A stretch of 7,571 nucleotides of DNA from Clostridia bacterium (GTDB taxonomy: Bacteria; Bacillota_A; Clostridia; Oscillospirales; CAG-272). The DNA is taken from positions 1 through 7,571 of the forward strand of contig JAFTSR010000383.1 in NCBI GenBank assembly GCA_017467225.1, read 5' to 3'. Of the stretch, positions 1 to 5,659 are shown in pieces. The first letter of the stretch is position 1, and each line of letters begins with the position of its first letter. The position numbers were made by a program, and so were the translations under genes. The notes under the pieces were generated by a model that saw nothing but the letters and a program-made list of their open reading frames with translations, was not told the DNA's origin and made no database searches.

Positions 1-234
1 GCGCTGTTGGCCATTCGCCGCATGGCGGCTGAGGGTCGGACGCCGGCTGAGATGTCCAAGGCCTTGCGAATGCATGAATTCCGCGTGGGACTTTACGCCA
101 AAAGTGCCGCGCGGCGCACGGTAGCGGAGCTGGAGGGTATGGTCGCGGCATGCGCCGAGGCGGACTCTGCGCTCAAGCTGTCGCCGCAGAGCGGATATTT
201 GATTCTCGAGCAGCTGATGTGCCGCGGAGGGTGA
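1..234 (+). CDS. holA: DNA polymerase III subunit delta, C-terminal part (5' end outside window)
   Basis: Frame 1 is open from the first base to a TGA at 232-234, giving 77 residues that end in LMCRGG. The visible part resembles the helical C-terminal domain of the delta subunit of the clamp loader. It has an (A)IRRMAAEG-TPAEMSKALRMHEFRV stretch, where family members usually carry a segment of the type 'I-K-L-G-hydrophobic-H-P-F-R/V'. This is followed by a helix with the EADSALKLSP pattern, matching the usual 'EAD-x-xLK' near the end of delta. In the cell, delta opens the beta sliding clamp and works with delta' and tau/gamma; the C-terminal domain forms the pentamer collar. Roughly three quarters of the protein lies upstream of the window. 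The TTG at 7 and ATG at 22 are internal codons, not starts. The gene is convergent with the lipoprotein operon. The assignment rests on pattern memory of a short fragment, so it is good but not certain. Confidence 0.8.
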   Translation, partial: ALLAIRRMAAEGRTPAEMSKALRMHEFRVGLYAKSAARRTVAELEGMVAACAEADSALKLSPQSGYLILEQLMCRGG

Positions 235-289
235 CGGGGGAGCATTTTGGGAAGTGCGAACATAGCTTTTTAATCTTGATAAGTTCATT

Positions 290-323
290 CTTCACTTCTT
301 TGACAAAAGTCAAAGAAGTGAAG
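290..323. repeat. perfect 15-bp inverted repeat, 4-base loop
   Basis: The left arm CTTCACTTCTTTGAC (290-304) and right arm GTCAAAGAAGTGAAG (309-323) are exact reverse complements around an AAAA loop. Neither strand has a good T-tract after it, so it is a poor intrinsic terminator by the standard rule. It could be an mRNA 3'-end stabiliser for holA, a dispersed palindromic repeat or a protein-binding palindrome. Confidence 0.75.
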
Positions 324-335
324 CGAAGAAAACTT

Positions 336-385
336 GCACAGGGGGAAGTATCCCCCTATGTACCCCCTCGGTTTGTGCGCTTTTT
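336..385 (+). terminator. possible G/C hairpin with two competing C partners, followed by T5
   Basis: AGGGGGA (340-346) pairs perfectly with TCCCCCT (351-357) over a 4-base loop. The same GGGGG, extended by GCACA at 336-340, can instead pair with CCCCC at 363-367 and TGTGC at 374-378. The latter fold is followed by a T5 run at 381-385, so it could terminate holA transcription. The stems are short or interrupted, and the reading as a terminator is tentative. Confidence 0.35.
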
Positions 386-403
386 GTCCGTATGGGCCTA
401 AAG

Positions 404-537
404 TTGTTAGGGAGGCGGCTTCGCTATAGCCGCAATGTTTGGTGGTTTCATTTGCGAAATGATGCCGTCCGGGCGTCAAGGCAAACTCGTCGTTTCGACG
501 CAGTCGAAACATTGCTTCAGCCGTAATTTCCTAATAA
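404..537. repeat. nested inverted-repeat element (MITE-like or structured RNA), about 134 bases
   Basis: Three pairs of arms are arranged concentrically. TTGTTAGGGA (404-413) faces TTCCTAATAA (528-537), with 8 of 10 Watson-Crick pairs and the other two G-U when transcribed rightward. CGGCT (416-420) faces AGCCG (519-523). GCAATGTTT (432-440) faces AAACATTGC (507-515) perfectly. Inside are two more perfect hairpins: TCATTT/AAATGA (448-453 with 457-462) and GTTTCGAC/GTCGAAAC (492-499 with 503-510). The last competes with the inner arm. The pattern suggests either a small non-autonomous mobile element or a structured RNA end. No transposase or target-site duplication was recognised. Confidence 0.45.
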
Positions 538-540
538 AGC

Positions 541-580
541 AAAAACACGGGAGGGGTTCGCCCCTCCCGTTTGATTTTGT
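541..580. terminator. bidirectional Rho-independent terminator
   Basis: ACGGGAGGGG (547-556) and CCCCTCCCGT (561-570) form a perfect 10-bp GC-rich stem with the stable TTCG tetraloop. On the + strand a T-rich tail (TTGATTTTGTTT) follows. On the - strand GTTTTTG follows (AAAAAC at 541-546 on +). It can therefore end transcription both from holA and from the lipoprotein operon. Confidence 0.85.
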
Positions 581-611
581 TTGAAATTTAAGCATTGCCT
601 TTGATTAAAAG

Positions 612-666
612 TTTTTGAAAAGGGGGTGCGGGGGAGAAACTTTTTTTCAAAAAGTTTCTCCCCCGC
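612..666. terminator. 18-bp perfect hairpin just after the lipoprotein operon
   Basis: GCGGGGGAGAAACTTTTT (628-645) and AAAAAGTTTCTCCCCCGC (649-666) are exact reverse complements with a 3-base loop. It lies 18 bases beyond the stop of the 918-aa lipoprotein gene, so on the - strand it is placed to end or protect that transcript; the tail there contains CCCCCTTTTC, only a weak T-tract. TTTTTGAAA (612-620) can also pair with TTTCAAAAA (645-653), giving an alternative fold. Similar sequences are, from memory, frequent after genes in Clostridia, so it may be a dispersed repeat. Confidence 0.6.
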
Positions 667-684
667 ATAATTCATACCTTCACA

Positions 685-3441
685 TCACTGCGCATACTCG
701 CGGTACAGCTCGGCGAAGACGTCGGGTCGCACAACGACGACCTTTTTATCGGTAGCCGCCTGGAGCTGCTGATGGTAGGTCTGCATCATGCTGACGTTAT
801 CCAGCATGGAGTTCGCATAGACGAACACCTTGGCAAAGACGATGCCGTCCTTGGTCTTTTTGGCCTGCGTCAGATAATTCTTGAGCTGCGGACCGAGATC
901 ACCGGCAAAGGTAGTCAGATTGCTACGGCAGCGAACAATGTCCTCCACCAGATAGATCGACTGCTTGAAATCCGACGTACCGCCGATCGCCGGCGTATTG
1001 TTGCCGTAGGACGTGTACAGTGAGGTAATGTTGGAGCACTCAAAGAAATAGCGTTCTGCCATTTCGTCGGAGATATTGTGAATTGCACGCAGCACCGAGG
1101 TGTCGGTCTGGCCTGCCACGTAGTCGGTCAGCTCCAGCATGCGCGTCATAATTTTCTCACGGTCGTCCTCTTTGTAGAGCACGCCGAAATCGTCGGGCGA
1201 GGACAGATTGGAAATGCCGCCGCCGTCCATAAAGAAGTAGTCGTTGGGCGTTGCCTTGGCGTAGAAATTCTCCAGGATTGCAGGAGCAACGTAATACAGC
1301 GCACCGCAGTAGGAATATCCCTTGGCGGTCTTGGCTCGCGCCGCCTCATCCGCGAAGTAGGGCATCCACAGATGGTAGTCCCAGGAGAGGTTGTCACCCT
1401 CGGAGATATCAAAGGTCACATAGACCGTGTCCTTCTCCAGCGCGGTCACCTCGGCAGGCTCCTTTTGCTTGAGCTCACCGTGCTCAAGGCTATTGAACAG
1501 CGACATGTTGGGCGTCGAGAAGCCGTAAGTAAAATACTTGCCAAACTGTCCGCAGATCTGGAACATCTCAAACTCGGGGAAGCAGCCGCCGCCACGACCA
1601 ATCACGCCGGTATTGGGCGCGGTCGAGGCGAAAATGCTCATGTAGAAATCATAATCCTCCAGCGTCTGCACGTCGGTGGTGCAGAAGGCAAAGCCGCGGG
1701 ACATGACCGCGTAGTCGCGGCAGGCACGGGTGGTGTGACCCTCGCTCTCAGCCGCCGCCGAGGTGTGGAACAGCACCGTCTTGGAGAACTGATCGCCGTA
1801 GGTATTCCACAGCCACATGTAAGCGTCAATTGAGGACTCGAAACGATTGTCCAGGCGGAACAGAACGTCCTTCTTGATATCGTCCTTCATCTTATTGTAG
1901 CGTGCCTCGGACAGATAGACACCGTCCAGAACGCCTGCCAGCGAGGTAGCTACGTTCTCGTTATAGTTGGTGGCAAAGCAGTTGCCCACGATGACACCCT
2001 TGTAGTAGTCGACAAACTTGACCAAAAGCTCATCCAGCGTGCTCTTGACCAGCGTTCTGCCCTTTTTCTCCAAAAGCTCCAGATATTCCTGCTCGTCGTC
2101 AATGTTGTTGTAGCGCGAGTCATCGTTGTAAGCGCGGTAGTCCAGATAGATCTGCGGCGTGGTGCGGTTGACCAAGCCCTGCAGCGTGGTTGCCGTCAGA
2201 AGATCCTCGTGAGAGATGGTCATGGCGTTGATGACGTAAATGGTCTGTGCCGGCGCGTTCTCGGACTTGGGATATACCTCCTCGTCGCCGATCTCAATGT
2301 CAGGCGCATCGTAGCGACGAGGCTGGATGGCATCGATCTCCTCAATGTACAGATCCTTGACAGCCACGGTATAATCCGCACCTACGACGCTGATGGCCAC
2401 ATCGCTGTTCTCCACCAGCGGTGCATCGCTGTTGGCAACGTTCATCTCGCCCAGGAAAACGCCGTTCATGTAGTAATGCACGCAGCCTGCCTCGGGATGC
2501 ACCTCAACGCGGAAGGTGTAGTTGTTCGGGCTACCCTTGAACGTCATACCGCCGCGCTCGTAGGTGCCGCGACCGAAGCGAACAAAATTGCCCTGAATGC
2601 CAAAGCAGATGTGCTCCACGCCACTCGTTCCGGTGTTGATAAACAGCTGTATAATGGGCATGGCACCCTCTCTGTGCTCCACGGTAAACTGTACGCGGTA
2701 GCTGCCGTCCTCGGTTTTGTGCTTCCATTTTGAGGTCGAGATCACATCCTTGAAAATGACCTCATCCTCGGTGACGGTCACGTAACCGCCGGTCGCCTGA
2801 TAATCCGCCTTGAGGTCGATCGGATCCGACCAGCATTCCTCGATCGGCTTGACGACACGTCCCGACTCTAAAATTTGTCCCACTGTTTTGCCCACCTCCC
2901 GGGTAATCGTTACCTTGGCGTCCTCACGCTTGGGATTTTCGTAGTGATCGACATTGTAGCCGATGGTCATCTCCAAAAAGCGGTTGATCGCGTAGATGGT
3001 GTCTACCTCGCTGTAGCCGACGACGAAGATTTTAGTTCCCTCGGCAGCGATGATATACTCGCCCTCGGACAGCTGCGCATAGACGGCATTTTCCTCGGGG
3101 ATGTTGGTATGACCAACGATAATTTCGTACTCGGCACGGTTGTTGATGTTTTCATCCACGTAATCCGTGCCAACGTTGAGCGCCGCGCCGCAAATCTCCT
3201 CGATGACAGCACGCATTTTTCCAAATTCATTGCGCAGCGCGATACCTGCCACGTCGGAGCGCATCAGCGTATATCCCGACAGATCGATGCGACTATCCTC
3301 AACGGGCGGCTCCACATCCTCGCCCGGCTGCTGCTCATCCTCCCGGGACGTATCGTCCGTACAGGAGATCAACAGCGCAAGGGATAACAGCAGCGCCAGC
3401 ACAAGGCACAGCGTGCGGCATACAAATCTCAAATGTTTCAT
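685..3441 (-). CDS. GxGYxYP-family lipoprotein with extra N-terminal domains, 918 aa
   Basis: This is a predicted surface lipoprotein. A signal peptide with hydrophobic core at residues 6-23 ends in the lipobox L24-I-S-C27, followed by an acidic/proline linker to about 50. Residues 51-184 look like the small alpha/beta domain found in front of several glycosidases ('YEIIVGHTN' at 105-113, then EYIIA-KIFVVG and a helix ending in NRFLE). Residues 205-370 are beta-rich, with the look of a concanavalin-like lectin sandwich ('YYMNGVFLGEMNV' at 323-335). Residues 398-918 match the GxGYxYP putative glycoside hydrolase family: TLQGLVNRTTPQIYLD (419-434), VTFDISEGDNLSWDYH (675-690), ATPNDYFF (730-737) and a C-terminal RPDVFAELYRE. 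The signature GxGYxxP is missing: the aligned segment reads GGGISNLSSP (740-749). The catalytic role is therefore unclear and it may be a binding partner of the 690-aa protein. The start has GGAGGA at 3446-3451, 4 bases before the ATG. It lies 24 bases after the upstream paralog, in one operon. Substrate unknown. Confidence 0.8.
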   Translation of the reverse strand: MKHLRFVCRTLCLVLALLLSLALLISCTDDTSREDEQQPGEDVEPPVEDSRIDLSGYTLMRSDVAGIALRNEFGKMRAVIEEICGAALNVGTDYVDENINNRAEYEIIVGHTNIPEENAVYAQLSEGEYIIAAEGTKIFVVGYSEVDTIYAINRFLEMTIGYNVDHYENPKREDAKVTITREVGKTVGQILESGRVVKPIEECWSDPIDLKADYQATGGYVTVTEDEVIFKDVISTSKWKHKTEDGSYRVQFTVEHREGAMPIIQLFINTGTSGVEHICFGIQGNFVRFGRGTYERGGMTFKGSPNNYTFRVEVHPEAGCVHYYMNGVFLGEMNVANSDAPLVENSDVAISVVGADYTVAVKDLYIEEIDAIQPRRYDAPDIEIGDEEVYPKSENAPAQTIYVINAMTISHEDLLTATTLQGLVNRTTPQIYLDYRAYNDDSRYNNIDDEQEYLELLEKKGRTLVKSTLDELLVKFVDYYKGVIVGNCFATNYNENVATSLAGVLDGVYLSEARYNKMKDDIKKDVLFRLDNRFESSIDAYMWLWNTYGDQFSKTVLFHTSAAAESEGHTTRACRDYAVMSRGFAFCTTDVQTLEDYDFYMSIFASTAPNTGVIGRGGGCFPEFEMFQICGQFGKYFTYGFSTPNMSLFNSLEHGELKQKEPAEVTALEKDTVYVTFDISEGDNLSWDYHLWMPYFADEAARAKTAKGYSYCGALYYVAPAILENFYAKATPNDYFFMDGGGISNLSSPDDFGVLYKEDDREKIMTRMLELTDYVAGQTDTSVLRAIHNISDEMAERYFFECSNITSLYTSYGNNTPAIGGTSDFKQSIYLVEDIVRCRSNLTTFAGDLGPQLKNYLTQAKKTKDGIVFAKVFVYANSMLDNVSMMQTYHQQLQAATDKKVVVVRPDVFAELYREYAQ

Positions 3442-3445
3442 AGTT

Positions 3446-3451
3446 TCCTCC
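3446..3451 (-). promoter_or_regulatory. ribosome binding site for the 918-aa lipoprotein gene
   Basis: GGAGGA on the - strand ends 4 bases before the ATG at 3441 and lies inside the 24-base gap after the preceding stop codon. No promoter or terminator fits into that gap, which supports co-transcription of the two lipoprotein genes. Confidence 0.8.
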
Positions 3452-3465
3452 GTGTTGTTTGGTAA

Positions 3466-5538
3466 TTACTTGCCAAGCTCTCTTTCAAGCATAGCAAAGA
3501 AGGTATAGGGATCAACCACCTCAATATAGCCGTCATCTCCCTGCTCGTCCAGGATTTCCTGCGCACGTGCAAACACCTCGCATGCCATGGTGGGCGTGAT
3601 GATATTGGTCTTGATGGGGTAGAAGTTGCGCTTTCTTCCCGCCTGAATAAATCTGACAACGTTCTGCGCAGCCGCCTCCACCTGATCGTGTCGGGTAAAG
3701 CCGGAGTCCTGCGCCACACCGCTGACGGCAATATCTTCGAACAGCGTGGTACCGGAATCGTTGCCCGGCCAGTTCCAGACACCGATACCGTCGGGAGAGA
3801 ACTCTGCGTAGGTCTTGAGCACCGCCTTGCTGTTGTGCGAATAGCCGGTGTTACCGTCAAGGATCATACCCGTGATGGTGATATCCAAAAGATCGTACCA
3901 CTCCCGGCACCAGCTTTCCCACTCATCCAGTCCATCGGGCAGATCGGAGTGCTTTCTCTTGCCCTCCAGCAGCAACAGCGGATTGACGTAGCCTGCGCCG
4001 CTGTCACCTGCGATAAAGAAATCGTTGTCGGTGGCGGTGTGATAGAAGACATCCCACAGCATGGGAACGCGCTCATACAGGTTCGGGTTGAACGCCCAGG
4101 CCATCAGAATTTCTCCGCGCTTTTCATCCTGCCATGCCTGGTTGGCCGCCAGATGGTAGGTCCAGGAGACAGCATCGTAGTCGCCGCCGTAAATGAAAAC
4201 GTAATATGCGTCCTTGTCATACTCCGGCAGATTGTCCAGCGCCTTCTGACGGTTCTCTGCCTGCGAATAGTCGACCTGACCCTCGTACTGCGCATAGATC
4301 GAGCAGTTATACAAGGAGGACGGTCCGGGACAGTCGGCAACGACAGCGATATTGTACGCCGACATAACCTCAACCGTCGTCCACTCAGCCATGACGGCGT
4401 CGTACTTGCCGCCCTGCTGGTCGGTGTACTTATACGGGAAGGGCGGAAAGCCGATGCACTGCGAGAACTCGCCCATATTGGTCTCATACTGGAACAGCAA
4501 AATTTCCTTGAGGATCTCATAATCCAGACCCACGCGCTGATCGGGGTCGTCGGTGGCGGGATGGTCACCGAACATCGCCAGATCAAAGGTGAAAATGCCG
4601 TTGGCCACGATGTAATCCTGGCTGGGCAGGTAGGTCTCGTAGACCGAATTGTCAAGATATGTGCCTTTTCCCTTGGCACTCAGCGGATAAAAGTCGGTCA
4701 TGTAGGCGATGTGTGCATAGTCGCACTTCTCCGCCTTGAGATAATTCTCGATCGCCCAGACGTAGGCGTCGCACTTAGCAGAGCCGGTCGACTCGCGCTC
4801 CGTCTCCCAGACGGTGCCCTCACCGGTGAACTTGCCGCACAGATCCATCTTGACGATATCCGCGCCAAACTTGGCGATCAGCATCTGATACAGCGACGCT
4901 GCATCCTCGCTATACATAACCGGCAGATAGTCGTCCGCACCGCAGACGGTGGTCGCCAGATTGGAGGTCGCGGGAACGCTCGGATCCCACACGACGATGC
5001 CGTAATCCTTGATCTGCTCACCGAAGGCGTTCAAAAGCGCGTTGAAATCATTGAGCGTCTTTTTCTTCATGCCGTACAGCGGCGCATCGGTGAAAGAGCG
5101 CAAAAAGCGGAACCAGTTCATCGACTGTCCCTCGTCGATATACAGCGTGGGGGTCTTGCGGTTGAGCAAGCCCTGCAGGCTGACGGCAAACTTGGTCATA
5201 TCATAATTGAGAACCTTATCCCCTGTGGCGCCCCAGAAAATGCGGTGATTGGCAACGTAAATGGTGCCCTTATCGCCGCTGTTAGCGCCCTCGGCCTCCT
5301 TGAAATTGGACAGATTGGAAAAATCAACGTCCTCAAATGCTACATAATCATACATAGATTGGTCCTCCTTTTGGGGATCATCCGTCGGTGTCTCGGGCGT
5401 GACCGGCTGGTCAACGGGCGGCTGATCCGGCTGATTCTCGGGCTGCTCCGGTTGCTCGGTGCATGCGACCGCCAGCGGCAAAACGCACAGCAGCGAAAGA
5501 GCCAAGCACAACAGTTTTTTGCATACGTTGGATTTCAT
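3466..5538 (-). CDS. GxGYxYP-family lipoprotein, putative glycoside hydrolase, 690 aa
   Basis: This is a predicted lipoprotein. A basic N-terminus and hydrophobic core (residues 8-24) lead to LAVAC with Cys26; the -3 residue is Ala, slightly weaker than the usual Leu. A linker at 27-60 is rich in Pro, Glu, Gln and Asp, with QPEQPENQPDQPP. The rest fits the GxGYxYP family: GTIYVANHRI and SLQGLLNRKTPTLYID (120-135) in the N-terminal part, AVSWTYH (456-462), then TATDNDFFIAGDSGAGYVNP (501-520), which carries the signature as G514-A-G-Y517-V-N-P520. The C-terminus (EVVDPYTFFAMLERE) aligns with the end of the neighbouring 918-aa paralog. The family is annotated as putative glycoside hydrolase, but to my knowledge no activity is firmly established, so a carbohydrate substrate is inference. 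It is the first gene of a two-gene operon with its own promoter. The ATG at 5538 is chosen because TCCTCC (5545-5550 on +) gives GGAGGA with 6-base spacing, and it precedes the signal peptide directly. Confidence 0.85.
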   Translation of the reverse strand: MKSNVCKKLLCLALSLLCVLPLAVACTEQPEQPENQPDQPPVDQPVTPETPTDDPQKEDQSMYDYVAFEDVDFSNLSNFKEAEGANSGDKGTIYVANHRIFWGATGDKVLNYDMTKFAVSLQGLLNRKTPTLYIDEGQSMNWFRFLRSFTDAPLYGMKKKTLNDFNALLNAFGEQIKDYGIVVWDPSVPATSNLATTVCGADDYLPVMYSEDAASLYQMLIAKFGADIVKMDLCGKFTGEGTVWETERESTGSAKCDAYVWAIENYLKAEKCDYAHIAYMTDFYPLSAKGKGTYLDNSVYETYLPSQDYIVANGIFTFDLAMFGDHPATDDPDQRVGLDYEILKEILLFQYETNMGEFSQCIGFPPFPYKYTDQQGGKYDAVMAEWTTVEVMSAYNIAVVADCPGPSSLYNCSIYAQYEGQVDYSQAENRQKALDNLPEYDKDAYYVFIYGGDYDAVSWTYHLAANQAWQDEKRGEILMAWAFNPNLYERVPMLWDVFYHTATDNDFFIAGDSGAGYVNPLLLLEGKRKHSDLPDGLDEWESWCREWYDLLDITITGMILDGNTGYSHNSKAVLKTYAEFSPDGIGVWNWPGNDSGTTLFEDIAVSGVAQDSGFTRHDQVEAAAQNVVRFIQAGRKRNFYPIKTNIITPTMACEVFARAQEILDEQGDDGYIEVVDPYTFFAMLERELGK

Positions 5539-5544
5539 ATGTTG

Positions 5545-5550
5545 TCCTCC
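5545..5550 (-). promoter_or_regulatory. ribosome binding site for the 690-aa lipoprotein gene
   Basis: GGAGGA on the - strand with 6 bases to the ATG at 5538. It fixes the start codon and leaves a short leader of roughly 27 bases after the predicted transcription start, too short for a riboswitch. Confidence 0.8.
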
Positions 5551-5571
5551 AATAGATAGAATGGTAAGAAA

Positions 5572-5600
5572 AGTATAGCATATTCACCCAAAAATGTCAA
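5572..5600 (-). promoter_or_regulatory. near-consensus sigma-A promoter of the lipoprotein operon
   Basis: On the - strand TTGACA (5600-5595) is the perfect -35 box. After a 17-base spacer comes TATACT (5577-5572) as the -10 box. Transcription would start near 5565 and read into the 690-aa gene. Such a strong core promoter suggests high basal expression or control by a repressor, although no clear operator palindrome is visible around it. Confidence 0.88.
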
Positions 5601-5611
5601 GAGAACACAGC

Positions 5612-5646
5612 AAAAAATAGCGCGACATTCCAAAGAATGCCGCGCT
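5612..5646 (-). terminator. Rho-independent terminator of the PadR-HAAS-DUF4097 operon
   Basis: On the - strand AGCGCGGCATTC (5646-5635) pairs with GAATGTCGCGCT (5630-5619) over a TTTG loop. All 12 positions pair, one of them as G-U, and T6 follows (A6 at 5612-5617 on +). It starts 13 bases after the stop of the DUF4097 gene and ends 11 bases before the -35 box of the lipoprotein operon, so the two units are cleanly separated. Confidence 0.93.
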
Positions 5647-5659
5647 GCGCTCTTACATA

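Larger units (their letters stand above)
235..684. other. convergent intergenic region rich in inverted repeats
   Basis: No credible gene lies here: the short open frames at 150-401 (+) and 285-512 (-) have no good ribosome binding site and run through perfect hairpins. From left to right the stretch holds a 15-bp stem at 290-323, a G/C-rich switch-like hairpin at 336-378, a nested inverted-repeat element at 404-537, a bidirectional terminator at 547-570 and an 18-bp stem at 628-666. Such dense secondary structure between two convergent genes is typical of terminators and dispersed palindromic repeats. Confidence 0.7.

Noticed and set aside
7..234. A separate small gene starting at TTG 7
   Set aside because: The frame is open from the window edge and the residues fit the C-terminal domain of the delta subunit, so it is the end of a longer gene.
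150..512. Short frames (83 codons on +, 75 codons on -) in the convergent gap
   Set aside because: They cross several perfect hairpins, lack a ribosome binding site and show no protein-like features.
290..660. CRISPR array suggested by several palindromes
   Set aside because: The palindromes differ from each other in sequence, and there is no regular repeat-spacer unit or cas gene.
1078..1833. + strand frame of 251 codons inside the 918-aa gene
   Set aside because: No domain or plausible start, and it lies fully antisense to a well-supported gene.
3688..5559. Very long open frame (623 codons) on the + strand antisense to the 690-aa lipoprotein gene
   Set aside because: The - strand frame has a signal peptide, lipobox and family motifs plus promoter and ribosome binding site. 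The + frame has no recognisable domain and is a codon-bias shadow.
5539..5571. Riboswitch or attenuator in the leader of the lipoprotein operon
   Set aside because: The predicted leader is only about 27 bases long, too short for a structured regulatory RNA.
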